Of a stretch of DNA of 64,000 nt, positions 51,899 to 64,000 are shown in pieces. The translations under genes and the position numbers were made by a program. The stretch is from the NCBI RefSeq assembly GCF_964340395.1, contig NC_135549.1, positions 14,308,342 through 14,372,341 on the forward strand, read 5' to 3'. How positions within the stretch are numbered: the first letter of the stretch is position 1; each line of letters starts with the position of its first letter. The notes under the pieces are model-generated. The model was not told the DNA's origin. It made no database searches and was given only the letters and a program-made list of their open reading frames with translations. Source of the stretch: Glandiceps talaboti (lineage: Eukaryota > Hemichordata > Enteropneusta > Spengelidae).

Positions 51899-52197
51899 TC
51901 AGATTTAAGCTATTGCCTCGGGCTGTGTGGGAAGCATAGGTAATTCTGTGTTTCTCATTATAACATTTAACACAGTTGGTTAAAAATATATAAAAAAAGT
52001 AACTGAATGTGCACATGTTGGTGATACATTCAAATTCATAGTCTTTAATTAATAGTTTGAATGGCTTACAAATGGCCATGTGTTATCTAAATTTCAGCAA
52101 CGAACGATAAATTTCACACAAATATGCAGTTTTTCGGTCACCTTCTTATAAATGGTGACAGTGAGACTTTTTTTCTGTTCCTCCCATAGAGAGTATC

Positions 52198-52222
52198 ACC
52201 CCCCCCCCCCCTTTTTTTTTTT
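52198..52222. repeat. Poly(C)/poly(T) tract
   Basis: A C-run followed by a T-run. Confidence 0.9.
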
Positions 52223-52599
52223 GCCAAGTTGAAGGAAATTATGGTCAGCATAGAATTGACTAAGGCTGTCCTTTTTCAGAATCATACATGTAGGAATTCA
52301 CAAACTAGTTCTACCAAGAATTGTATTCCTACTTCCAAATACATGTACCTATTAAACTTTAAAGTGTATTCAGTAGATTTAATGTTTAATACTAACTACA
52401 AAATAAGATTGTTCCAAAAAACTTTTAGTTCACTTCATTCCACCAGTGCAATCATAATATTACTCTTGCAATCAAGGTCTCGGTGTACTGTGCAAGATTC
52501 AAAGTAAAACTATTATTGCAACATGTTGATATAAGCTATTAGACGAACAGGACAGTTGGTTTAATTGTGTTTATAGTAGGGTGGCATTTTAGATGACTT

Positions 52600-52691
52600 C
52601 CATACTGTTTTTTAGCCCCAACAGGCACTGCCCGGACGGGGATATTACATTTGGTTCCAGCCATGCATCTGTTTGTTTGTGTTTTTTTGTT

Positions 52692-52768
<77 letters not shown>

Positions 52769-53180
52769 GCATGCATGCGTTCGTTCACCCACCTATCTCT
52801 GGCGTGCACCTACCAATTTCAATTGAACATGGCACAAAGGTAACATGCTATGTGGGATATATGCAAGTAGCTTTGCGGCTGAATCAAATTTGGCCGGATG
52901 ATGACTATATTTGTTGTTAAATTTCCTCAATATGCATCATAACTTTGTAGGTGTAATATGTAGTGACTCCATTCTAGTGCCTACACCCATATTATCAAAT
53001 ATGAGCTTTCTTTTAAGGCCTTGACCTTTGACCTTGAAAGTCTCAAATATCCAAATTTGGGTTATCTTCATAGCTTTTTGAATAGAAGTTAAAACATTTC
53101 AAGTGATAATATTTTAATCATGACTTGGGTTTGACCATGTGAAGCATATGCAATTCACGCAATTTCCTGACCTTAACATG
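52600..53180. repeat. Dispersed repeat, copy 1, with internal (GT)n
   Basis: The 3' part (52900-53170) matches 58690-58975 in the same orientation. Shared blocks include AGGTGTAATATGTAGTGACTC, GTGCCTACACCCATATTATC, ATGAGCTTTCTTTTAAG and TTCAAGTGATAATATTTTAATC. The 5' part begins with AGCCCCAACAGGCACTGCCC, a widespread type of repeat start, and contains a (GT)n microsatellite at about 52697-52762. Confidence 0.8.
52697..52762. repeat. (GT)n microsatellite
   Basis: About 33 GT units with one TAT interruption inside the dispersed repeat; open frames on both strands are artefacts. Confidence 0.96.
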
Positions 53181-53829
53181 TATAGCACTTGTGTAATCTA
53201 CCGTATCGAACAACAGTAGTTTTACGGATAACTAAAGCATTTCTCCTACTTGCCTCATTCATATCAGGTGTAAAATAGCAGTGTTTAATTATCTGCCCAG
53301 TACACTCTAAATGTACTCAATTTGTAAACAGTGACAGCAGATGAAACTCAACTGTGTGACAAATTTTATTGACACTTCATTCACTGTTAGCAATCAGCTA
53401 GGGTCTACCTTTCCCAACTGCGGCCTGAATGGGTAAACATTTTTTACAGATAGATTACATTTAGAACGACCACGTACTGAGCCGATAATTAAAACAGTGA
53501 ATAAATTGTTATTTTACACCTGACATGAACTATCTAAATGAATGGAGCAAGTATCTGAAACTTTGTTTGTGTCTATCTTAGTAAACCGAGACTTTGATTG
53601 CCAGGGTAGTATTATACTTCATAAAGAAATGAAGGATGTGAAAGATGATACATCAATTTCAAACTGTGGTAGGAAGCAATTGACTTATGATTGCTACTTT
53701 GATGCTAAATTTAGAAATTTGACTAGTGCTCATTCAGCTTGTTTTCTTCTAATTGGAGATGACTGTCATTGCAGATGTATGACAGAAATGTTTAACTGTA
53801 CTGTCTAGTATATATACCGCAATTCATGT
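53181..53829. other. No gene supported
   Basis: An 88-codon open frame (53542-53808, +) is cysteine-containing (CGRKQLTYDC, GDDCHCRC) but lacks splice context and a recognisable domain. Confidence 0.45.
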
Positions 53830-54600
53830 AATACGTCTTTGTAGAGAATGGACATTGATTGTATCAAATCACATAACTAATGTTATGCCTGTTTCGTGAC
53901 ATTATATGGCGAGTCACATTGCTATTTCAAACTCAAGACAATCATATTTGTCTAGTCATATAACTAATATGTCATGCTCATGACACTATCACATGACTAT
54001 TTCAAGCCCATAACATCATTTGTTAATTCAGTTGGTAATTTGCATAGTCTCGACATCATTTGCCAGGTCACACACATGAAGCCCATGACATGACATCATT
54101 TGTCAAGTCACGTGACTATTTCAAGTCCATGACATCATTTGCTTATTCAGTTGGTAACTTGCATAATCATGACATCATTTGCCAGTTTGCACACCTGAAG
54201 CCCATAACATGACATCTTTTGTCAAGTCACATAACTATTTCATGCTCATGACATAATTATATGTCAATTCACTTAGTAATTTGCATAGTCATGACATCAT
54301 TTGTCGGGTCATTTGATAATTTGAATACTTGAAGCCCATAACATGACATCTTTTGTCAAGTCACATGACTATTTCATGCTCATGACATAATTATATGTCA
54401 ATTCACTTAGTAATTTGCATAGTCATGACATCATTTGTCTGGTCATGTGATAATTTGCATATTCATAGCATCACTTTGCTAAGTCACATGACTATTCCAA
54501 GCAAATCACATGACAAAAGGGAATTTGCAGTCATGACATCATTTGTCAGGCTGTCTGATAATTGCATATTCATTGCATCATTTGCTAACTCATAATATGA
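53830..54600. repeat. Complex tandem repeat, units about 120-145 bp
   Basis: Repeated blocks CATGACATCATTTGTCAAGT, CACATGACTATTTCAWGCTC and GGTAATTTGCATARTCATGA. The best pair is 54195-54320 and 54335-54460. Confidence 0.9.
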
Positions 54601-56813
54601 CTTCTTACATACAATGTATTCATGTCATCAGTTGCAATCAGTGATATTGCATGTAGTAGTGTTAATTGAAACTGTGACCATTGTATTAACTTGTAGGGAA
54701 TTGTCTCACTTTTCACCACTGTCTCATCCTGAAAGTTTTTGAAAATTCTGATCAAGCCGACCTGTATAGCACCATCACTTTCGATATAACAAAATAGTAC
54801 TTTTTGACCAGATTCAATACATTTTCAGGATTTTAATTTGTTTCTTCCCGTTAGGTTAGGAATGTTTTTGACTTGAACAAAATATATTATTTCCTATAGT
54901 TTTTAAATACAAGTATTTTTGTTTACAACTGCTCTAGGCTTGACTAGTTTATTGGCACTGTAGTGACCTCAATACAAGCGGGACAAAGGAATACAATGAG
55001 GCCAGGAAGTAGCTAGACTTTGATTGAATGGTTATGTCTATGGATGTGTATGAAATGTAGGAAGTGAAAGTAAACTATATAAATGTGAAATTTATGATAT
55101 GAAGAGAAATATATTGTTTGTTTAAAGTTTAACAAAGCATATTCAAGTGTTACAACTTGAATTGTCGGGCTCGGTGGTATTGTAGCAGTGTGTCTGCAAA
55201 CAATGCTGGACTAATCACTGTTGTATTGGTCATGTTTGTTTTTTTCATGGGAGCTAGGAAGTGGTTTAAAGTTACTTAAAGTGATCATATCAAATAGGTA
55301 CATTATATGAATTACTGGTAATTATTATTTCGTTCAGAAAGGTTGTTTTGAGGTAAATAAAAATTAAACTAAAATAAAAAGCCATGCTGATAGTGGTCTG
55401 ATGGTAGGTGGTGTGGATAGTATTTGGTATGCAATATGCCAAAAGACTGAAAGTTGTGAACAATGCAGGGTAGATTCCACCCTCGATAAAGCAACCTCTG
55501 GTCGCTTATCATATCAGAAAAAAGCCCAAAGGTCTAGCAGCAGGACAACGTAGATTGCTCAACCATGCAAAGAAGGTTATATATGGCCGAGATACTCAAT
55601 AGAAGAATGATTTTGGGTATGGCCGTAAAGATTTCAAGCTAAACCCATGAAAATATCCCTAGCAACCATGATAATGGTCATAGCAAAATTAATGCAAATT
55701 GAATTCTGTATATAAAGTGACAGCGTAATTGTTAGGGTTAGGGATTCTAGTCATAGGCAGTAAATGTATATTGATTGTTATTTTTACTAAAATGGCAAGT
55801 TACCCCAGTGACTGTACTAATGGTAAACATTTTGTTATAACCATCAAATGATAACAAATTGCTTGTAGGAAAAAGGAGCTAATTCAAAAAATATCCTAAA
55901 AAGTGAATTTCCCAAGGTTCTCGTTACAACCGTCAGTGGAAGTTTATGATTCACAGCTATTTCCTCATTTTCAGAATCCTTGGTAGTAAAAATGTATTTG
56001 TCTTCTGATCACAAAACCAATTATCCCTAAATGTTATTACTTTCTGTTCAGAAAATGACTTGCTATATAATTCACTCTGATGGTTTATTTGTTGTGAAGC
56101 CTGAGTACTTATCGCAAACAGATTTCTGTAAAATTTAGAGTTGTTATGTTAAAGCAAACCAAAGCGCCTGGAAATTAGGGAAGGATTCAAGGACTATTAT
56201 CATGAAGTAGTTGGAAAGTGGACAACAAAGTGATATCAAAATTATAGTCGTATTTTAAGTTTATCGTGTCAGATTTAAGTGCTATTTGAAAAAAAAGGAG
56301 AAGGATTTCAATTGAAGTTGTTTTATTGCTGAGCTCTTTTCGGAGAACATTTTGAAATTACATGTATTAACTAATTTTGTTACATTAGCAGCAATCTGCA
56401 ATGTTTTGAAAGACGTTTTATGTCGTTTCTTACTTTGTGAGTCCTTTAAAACATTCTGTTCAAGCAAGCTTTACAGCCATCCATCATGACAGTGAAAAAT
56501 TACATTGGATAGTGCTGCTTTTGGTAAACTGTGTATTACATGATTATTATGCATCGTTACCTAGTCTGTGTCTATGATAGCTCTTGCCTACACTCAGCTT
56601 GTTATAAAATCCTATATCAATATATAGTGTGATTTGAAAATATTCCCATAAGCTGATTGGTTACAGTGGGGAGTGATTATCTGTCAGACTGATTATTCAA
56701 ATGAAGTCATTATGTAAATGAGCATCTGTAACTATGACCACCCTACAAGTACCCTATGGATGATAAGTATGATAATCAAAACATTACTGGTAGTCTGATG
56801 ATAGTTTCAGCTA
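54601..56813. other. No feature recognised
   Basis: AT-rich sequence without supported genes. Two TTAGGG units at 55731 are too few to be telomeric. Confidence 0.45.
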
Positions 56814-56879
56814 TCCAGACTCTTGTCACTGGGGGCGTCATCCCCTAGCGAGACCCCCCTCCCACGACAGGAGTCTGGG
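56814..56879. mobile_element. 66-bp palindromic element with TA flanks
   Basis: TCCAGACTCTTGTCACTGGG pairs with CCCACGACAGGAGTCTGGG around a GGGGG/CCCCC core. TA lies on both sides. GC-rich relative to its surroundings. Confidence 0.55.
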
Positions 56880-58670
56880 TAACCAAGACTAGTCTGATGA
56901 TGGCTTTTGGGGTGTGGCTAACCTAATCTGTTGAATGGCTACTGTATATCTAACTATGATAACAAGGTAAATGTAGGCAAAAGCTTTCATAGACACAGAT
57001 CAGTGATATAGAGATGCTATTCCATGGCCATTTTGCAACACAGGCTGGTATGCTGCGGCAGTCAACTGCTGGAGTATGTACGGCAACTGCAAGAAGTGTT
57101 TCGCTGTGTGACCAAAGATGTCATTCAGTCAAGAATAATCAATAAAAAGTTATAAGTACAGTTTAGTAACCCCTGTCACAGGCACTTATGGATGGGCTTG
57201 ATTGAACACACTGATCCAGCACATGCCATAGGGGTCATCACTGCTTTATACGGTCACGTGATTTGGGGTATGAAGTGGAGGGGTCCAATCAAGGGCTGGC
57301 TCATAACACTCCACTTATTTCAAATGTCGCATTATTTTAAATGTATAGCCGCTCCCTGTACATGTATATGGCATAAAACTTGCCTGTATAGTTATTCTAA
57401 TATCATATTTCAACATTTTCCTTCATATTAATTCTTTTGCTAATTGTAGTACATTAATAACAGAAATGAAAAACATTCAGATTTCGTTTACTACTTCCCA
57501 TTGCTGTCTGTCACCATCTACTGTGTGATCGACAAATCAGTAATGTAATTTGTGCACCCCGACAGAATTTGCATCATGCATCATCCTCTGAACAAATATG
57601 ATAACTAAGCCAGCATACACTGTACTAAATCAGGTTGTTGAATAAGTCCTGCCAGTTTCTGTTGATTTCACTGTACTTGGGTCTAAGATTTTTTGATCAA
57701 CATTTTCAGCCAGGCTATCAAATTGTAACAGACTTCTTATATTTGTCATACATTGTACATCCAAATCTGTCCGTCATCCGTTCCCCCCCCCCCCCCCCCC
57801 ATCAACATATCTTATGTTCACTTGACAGATTTCATTTCCCTTGGTAGGAATCTGACTGCTCATGCTAACAATTTTCGACAAATAAGTTGATAGTGTGCAA
57901 CTGCCGCCTGGAATTCAGTAATACTGTTTTTGCTAAGCCGATAAAGGATGCAAAAAAATTTGGTAGTTATAAATTTATAATTCAACATTCAGTATACATT
58001 TTATAGTCTTTAGGCATACGTATTGGCTTACATTCTTATGTATTGATTATAAAGAATATAATATGGAAGCGATGAAATATATGTAGGTAATAATTCACCA
58101 AACATCTTGTCTTTCAAAGTTTAACGTAAGTTATTAAATCACACAACTATTTTCGTAAGAAAACCAAGCTGCGTTATTGGTTTTGATGTGTATGCAAATG
58201 TTGGAACAAATATTAAATGTCGATATGAAATTATATGATTGAATGGCATTATCCAACCTTGCAATTAATTCCTATTGAAAGTATGAAATGAAATTGAGAA
58301 AAATAAATGTCATGATAACAAAGGTACAAAGAGCAAATGAAGGACTTCTTTCAGAGGTAATTTGACTTCCATTTATCATTGATATGACCGATTCATGCTC
58401 GGAATACCTAAATAACTTCTGTTCGTTTTTTCATATCGGTTGCAATCAGTGCCACAACACAGCTAACTCAGATTCATTAGGATGCTTTGATAAGTACAAT
58501 GTTATGTTTTACTTAATGTAGGCTTTCTAATATTGTTTGAGTAGGCATGTATTTTCCAAGGTTTTATATGGAGAGGCCTCGCAGCAATTGTATATTATAC
58601 TGTCGAATGTTGATATCGCCAGGTCATATGCCCTTTTCCATAAAAAGACTTTGAAAATTTTGTGCGACAG
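56880..58670. other. No gene supported, poly(C) at 57783-57800
   Basis: Contains one poly(C) run. An open stretch before 57113 rich in Trp and Cys was not accepted as coding. Confidence 0.45.
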
Positions 58671-58980
58671 AATCAAGTACATGTATGGCTGAATGGCGGC
58701 CATATTTGTTGTCAAGTTTCATAATATGCAGCATATAAACTTTGGAGGTGTAATATGTTGTGACTCCATTCAAGTGCCTACACCCATATTATCAGTATGA
58801 GCTTTCTTTTAAGACTTTGACCTTGAAAGTCTTCTCCAAGGTCAAATAGCCAAATTTTGGTTATCTTCATTGCTTTTTGAATAAAAGATTTCAAGTGATA
58901 ATATTTTAATCATGACTTGAGTTTGACTATGTGAAGTATATGCAAGTCTCTTAATTTTGTGACCTGTACCTGTTGGTGGT
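58671..58980. repeat. Dispersed repeat, copy 2
   Basis: Partner of 52900-53170, about 85 percent similar by eye over the aligned blocks, with a local duplication around CTTTGACCTTGAAAGTC. It lacks the GT-rich 5' part. Confidence 0.8.
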
Positions 58981-59283
58981 CATGTTTGCGATAGAAAACA
59001 CATATTGCTGTTATCTCCAAATGTTTGAGACATATGGACACAACTCAAGTGTCTACCCTAACATTGCAAATGTATAAATGATGAACATTCTAACGAAACC
59101 ATGACCTTGACAAAGATTTTCAAGGTGCAGAGAGAGAAAGGATTGCATTCTAGCTGTATACTTACTATGGCAAAATATTATTGCTAATAATATTGAAAAG
59201 TCAATACTACAAACATTTACATCCCTGGAAAGTCCAGGAAAATGTATGCATGTCAAAATTGCCAAAATGTCAATCATCTTTAA

Positions 59284-60257
59284 GGTACACGGGGAAGAAT
59301 CGCCTTTACTATTTACGACGTAATCCGACACAGCACGAAGTGTTTTGGACTTTGAACTTATTTGCATATGTCAAATTGTCCATGCTCACGTCCCACCATG
59401 GCCAGTCAAAGAGGAGGAACATATAGTCCAATATTCATGTTCCTTTACCAAAATAGACTCAAGAATTGTCATTCCTGACAAAAAAAATTCTTATTTACTG
59501 CACTAATGTTTCAAAATTCCCGCGATGTCACAACCAATGCACTATCGGGCGATCCGTTATGTAGAGACCTACTTCCGCATTCCACTCCATTATCATGGCG
59601 CCACCCGTAACATCTCATGAATATTTATTAAAAACGTCATCTTCGGCTTCGTTCGGCAAGATTTTTTCACGTTCGGACTAATCCTTTGACCCAACTTTGC
59701 GTGTTAGCGGGAAGTACCCGGATGATAACGTAGTTCTATGGTAATTCTTCAGACTCTGACCTATCAATGTTTGGCACTCGCTTTTCAATCGGATCACTCG
59801 TTACAGATTTACGTGATTTCGCCTGGGACTTGAAAATGACATCGTTTGGACTCAAAAATGCACCATTTTCATAGTTTTTACTAAGAATTAATTGTAAATT
59901 CACCTATTTTCTATAAAACATCGATAGAGTATGTTGTTTTGAATGTGTCTAGGTCACAGTTCAGGGTGTACGGCAAATACATTTACAGGAAACGCTCACC
60001 GAAATTTTCACCGATTTTTTCCCAAAATCTTGACCAAATTTGACGTTTTTGTAAAGAAAATCGCTTCTACCAAGCAATTATTTTTTCATACATCGATTCA
60101 CTAGGTATTTTTAAGTCTGTATTTGAAGTTTCATGAAAATTAAACGGCAAATTTCCATATGAGTGGCATGTGAAGTCAACAATGTATGTTAGTAATTGTT
60201 ACAGATCTAAGGGCCTGCAATCGGCAGCGGTCGGCCAGCGGTTCTTCCCTGTCTACC
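59284..60257. mobile_element. 974-bp non-autonomous TTAA-flanked DNA transposon
   Basis: Terminal inverted repeats GGTACACGGGGAAGAATCGC and GCGGTTCTTCCCTGTCTACC match at 17 of 20 positions and are bordered by TTAA (59280-59283, 60258-60261). The interior has more CpG than its surroundings (for example 59520-59720) and no open frame resembling a transposase. A TTAA target site points to the piggyBac group or a similar mobiliser. Confidence 0.75.
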
Positions 60258-60399
60258 TTAAACACAATACAACACACAAGTTTGGGCTAGCTGTCTTCAA
60301 TTGAAGGCTTGTTGTAGCTTGACATCTAGAAATTGATTCTTCATATTTCATCAGTGTCAAAAATTTTGGTTTTGAAATATGATTTGTTACAAAATTCTT

Positions 60400-60800
60400 T
60401 AAACCTGTGCTACATCATAGCTGTGATTGGGTATTTTTTTCATCAAGCAACCAAGGATATATCCACTAAAAATTGTTCATATATACTCTACATTGGACCC
60501 TTTTTAATTAGTTGATTTTATCTGTAAGTAGTGCATTGGCAGGTTGAATCTTGAGTGGAAGTGTGATTTTGAATCCAGGCTATGTTAGTTTGGCTTGTCT
60601 CAATACCTATATATGGTAGTGCTCATTAAATATTCAATAGTGAGGCAGTAGGTCATGCACTCTTAAAGTCACACTCACAGCAATTGTCATGTATTATTTG
60701 ATGGCATGTCTTGCAAATGGCCATGTTTTGTTTGCAAATTCAAGTGTTCTGCCTTAAGGCACTGATTTTAGGGTCTGTACCATGAACTGCAAATTCATTT
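60400..60800. repeat. Dispersed repeat, copy 2, single minisatellite unit
   Basis: Partner of 17480-18070. It carries one ACCTATATATGGTAGTGCTC unit at 60606 where the IARS1 intron copy has about 11. Confidence 0.75.
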
Positions 60801-62579
60801 TTTCTTGAAAACTGTGATATGTATTCATAACTTTTATCGATACAGATGATTCAATAATTTTCATTGTATAAAATATTGAAAATAGGTCATTATATATAAT
60901 AAAGCGGTTTCAAAAATAGTGCAGTTGCAGCTAGCACAGCTTTCAACAGAGCTGTAAGTCTAATATTTTTGGCAACATTTGGAAAGCAGTTGATAAATTG
61001 TACTCAGCTGATTAAACTCAGCTGTGCAGAAGTAGTAGTTGCATTAGTACTTGAACTGGAGCATGTATTTCAAATCAAAATTACATGCAATAAAATCCGA
61101 TTATAAAAGACATGTTTGAGAAGAGGCTTCAACAGGAACTTTACTTTCAAATAAAGTGTGCATAAATTAGATAGCTAGCTCTCAGAGTGAAACTTAATCT
61201 GCATCAACTTCACAAGTATTTGTAATGCATTAAATAATCTAAAAAAACAAACCTTTATGACGTAGCAGTCACCAGGGAGTTCTTGGTCAACATCAATAGA
61301 TAAAAAGGCTTGGAGATTATTTTCATTAGCATCAAGATTTTGTGAGGTTATATCCATATTTTGAAGGGCAAAATTTTAGAAACTGTGTAGGGTCAGACAA
61401 GGTCATTATTTACTGATTACTTGGAAAAGTAAAATAATGAGTCTCCTGTGCAAATAAAAAGTAGACTATTTGGGACATCACACAATTACATGCTGTTCAA
61501 ATAGTTGTTTATTTAGTGTTCGGTGTTGAATGTTTTTAATGACTCCCTTCTGACTGTCATTTATCTTGGGAAATCTCAGCGTAGATAAATAAAAGATGTA
61601 TAATTTTAGAAATCCTGTCTTCTTTAATAGTGAGACAAGTTCTTTTGCAATATATGCAACAGCAGTGAGTTTGCAACTGCAGCGTTACAGAAATAAAGGG
61701 GCATGTGTTAACTTTGGACACTAATTTGGTATAAATAAAAGGCTTGCATGAAACTCATCAAGTCCATCATTCATGTTGCCTATTTCTTGAAGTGAGCAGA
61801 AATTCAACGTATATTGTTGACAAGTTTACTTCTGTTTATCCATGTTTATTCCATGATATTGATGGTGTCAACTATAATTTCCCCAAGAATCATTACAGTG
61901 TAATTTACCTGCTAGGCTACACTTTTACAGTCTCACAAAAATGAGTAATGATTAAACACGTTTATATTTGAAGAATAACATCTGTAATTCTTTACACGAA
62001 ATAAGAATAACGCATGAAAATGTTCCTTTGACATTTAAAAGTGATTGGTGCTTACATCTTGCATGCTGTGTATACAGAAAAGTATTTATCTTGTGTCAGT
62101 AACTGATGTATTTATAGGAACCACCTTGTCCTGTCCATCAATTGTGTTATACCAATGGATTAGAGTCCCAGTTAAATGATGCAAATGTATGAAAGGGTGC
62201 TTGTGCAGAGACTAGCTATATGTAGAATAGACCCGTTAGTTTAGATTTGGTAGAGCTTTCACTTGATTAGAGTTGAAATTGAAGGACAGGAAGTCCCACT
62301 TTCTACAAATAGGGGGTAGCATGTTAACATTTTCACCTACCATCAAAAACAAAATAGAATGTAAGATAAAAACTTACAAGTTTGTTGTAATTTCTGTAAC
62401 TACAAATGTACATGTACTCAACTCATAGTTAAGCCAGATAAAAAAGACTTGTATGTTTCCAATAACCTTTCCGACCCCAGTTTACACCTCCGAAACTAAA
62501 CACTTAAACATTTAAAACATAGGAAATTCTTTGTTTTCTTGATGTTCATGCACGTTTCCTTTTCCCAGCATGTCTGTAC
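60801..62579. other. No feature recognised
   Basis: AT-rich sequence without supported genes or repeats. Confidence 0.45.
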
Positions 62580-62737
62580 CACTGTGCCCTCTAAGCCAAA
62601 TTGATGCACCACTGACACACCAAAATTGGGTGTTCCCATCTCTCTTACTACTGTACTATGTGATCACTCACAAAAAATCCCATTTTTTCTCATTTTGACT
62701 CACAACAACAAAATTTGGCTTATTAGATGGCACACTG
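62580..62737. mobile_element. 158-bp MITE-like element
   Basis: CACTGTGCCCTCTAAGCCAA pairs with TTGGCTTATTAGATGGCACA and CTG at the other end. The ends resemble hAT-type MITEs (CAGTG...), but I could not find a convincing 8-bp target duplication. Confidence 0.55.
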
Positions 62738-63085
62738 GGACGCTGTACATATTGCATCAAACTATCACAGAAGGGGTATTCTGACCGACATTTTGTTTGT
62801 ATTTGGTTTGAAGCAATATTTTTTAAGAATAAAAACAATTCAAAAGATAAAACAAAATAAAATAGAATCCTGACCTACCTACCAACCAACCAACCAGGGC
62901 TACCCTATTTTCTATGACCATGTTATTAGAAACACACAATTATCTTTTTTTTCACCTTAATTGACGTGTAATTTTTGTGCAAATTATTGCCTTGTCTTAC
63001 CTTATTGTGGACAGCACATATCTGTGGTATAATCATGGGAAGAATTCAGGTGTACATTGACTGTATACATTATGTAGACATCCTG

Positions 63086-63410
63086 TTTGCAAACCAACTA
63101 CTTAATATGCAAAAACTCAAACACAGTAGTCTGAGAAATTGTTGTTCACACTTATTCTGGCACACTCTTTCTTTATTGTGATATTCAAATATGCAAATCA
63201 ACTACTTAATATGCATAAACACAAAAACAGAACTCTGAGTTCCATGGTGGATCCTCTGTGTATACTATTTTATATTCATGTATGCAAATCAACTACTTAA
63301 TATGCAAAAATGCAAACAGAACACTGAGATATCCATGGTGGTTCATTTTGGCGTACACTGATTGTGATATTCATATATGCAAATTAACCACTTAATATGG
63401 AAAAATGTGC
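63086..63410. repeat. About 100-bp degenerate tandem repeat
   Basis: Four units share TATGCAAATCAACTACTTAA then TATGCAAAAA and, in two, TCCATGGTGG. Each has one or two ATGCAAA octamer-like motifs. The remaining sequence to 64000 shows nothing. Confidence 0.85.
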
Positions 63411-64000
63411 ACATCATCCTATAAAATCTATGGTAAAGAATTCAAGTGTTCTCTCCATTAAATCTAATTTACATGCAGATTTTAACATTTAAGTTTAAAA
63501 GGTAGCTACCTATTGTGCTGAAAATGAATGCACTGACACAAATTTGAGATTCACTTCTAAAATATATATATATTGACTGTGCGTCGCAATCTTCAATTTA
63601 TAATATAGCTGATGTTTTGACATAAAAATTTCCTAATTTTCAACCCATTGTATCTTAAAAACAAATATGTCATTAAACACAATTGTATAGTTTATAGTAG
63701 CAATGATGGTGATGTATCATTAATTCTACTTACAAGTGATTTGTTGTTTTTCATAAATTTTCATAGTATCTGCCCTCATACAAAGAACAAGGGTCTTCTT
63801 TATTTCACCTCAATTTCACATTGTTCACCTCTCACTTTTTAATACCCACTTTGCTATTGGCACAATGATTTCAGCATTTAATTGGTAAAACATGGTCATC
63901 AAATGCAACAACTATAAATCAAAAATTGCATATTTATTGCAATGTGTACTTTAAATTAATGGTGAAAAACTGACAAGTGGAACCTTGAAAAATATTCTGT

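Noticed and set aside
52539-52920. HTHTHT and CVCVCV frames
   Set aside because: Artefact of (GT)n inside a dispersed repeat.
53542-53808. 88-codon cysteine-containing frame
   Set aside because: No splice context, no domain, and ordinary length for chance frames in this window.
55731-55744. TTAGGG telomere-like units
   Set aside because: Only two units; chance in AT-rich DNA.
57004-57113. Short frame rich in Trp and Cys (WYAAAVNCWSMYGNCKKCF)
   Set aside because: Only 36 codons, without paired splice sites or a recognised family.
59520-59760. CpG-bearing segment with CCAAT and GGCGCC that looks like a promoter
   Set aside because: It lies inside the TTAA-flanked transposon, which explains the composition.

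Overview
The window comes from an animal nuclear genome and is clearly eukaryotic. Its one confident gene is split into 26 short coding exons with consensus GT/AG splice sites and introns of up to 14.5 kb. The DNA is AT-rich and full of microsatellites, minisatellites, palindromic MITE-like elements, tRNA-derived SINEs and a CR1/L2-type LINE remnant. Gene architecture and repeat style suggest a marine invertebrate (hemichordate, cephalochordate, echinoderm or lophotrochozoan). I cannot name the species from sequence alone.

Region 1 (1-37.5 kb, + strand) is a complete cytoplasmic isoleucyl-tRNA synthetase gene (IARS1). A 0.5-kb compound tetranucleotide array lies upstream. A short GC-richer segment with a 19-bp palindrome and a good splice donor (about 890-988) probably holds the promoter and a non-coding first exon. 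Coding runs from ATG 3002 to TAA 37514-37516. The exons join in frame to 1279 codons, carrying the HYGH and KMSKR class I signatures, a CP1 editing domain, an anticodon-binding domain and a C-terminal extension of two repeated UNE-I-like units. Intron 23 (between coding exons 23 and 24) takes 14.5 kb. It holds two MITEs, several tandem arrays, a nearly perfect 733-bp tandem duplication and a SINE, plus a 7-kb block with few recognisable repeats.

Region 2 (37.5-43.2 kb) is the 3' flank of IARS1: possible poly(A) signals near 38.8-39.0 kb, a small MITE and two minisatellites. Region 3 (43.2-44.73 kb) looks like a promoter. It has three perfect MEF2-type sites, three full palindromic CREs, an octamer, a CCAAT box, an E-box, a TATA box and a candidate untranslated first exon ending at a GTAAGT donor. 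A 252-bp foldback element with 8-bp flanking repeats sits inside it. No coding exon of the predicted gene could be identified confidently. Region 4 (44.7-64 kb) is either the first intron of that gene or intergenic. It holds a SINE, two dispersed repeats that have partner copies, a 974-bp TTAA-flanked non-autonomous transposon, further MITEs and tandem arrays. Two short open stretches with possible coding character are reported at low confidence.

The most striking theme is in IARS1. At four exon-intron boundaries, local tandem duplications have copied the splice site, creating decoy donors or acceptors and in one case a decayed relic of a coding exon. The copies I translated lead to early stops or carry broken frames. 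I found no bacterial, CRISPR-like or otherwise novel enzymatic system.
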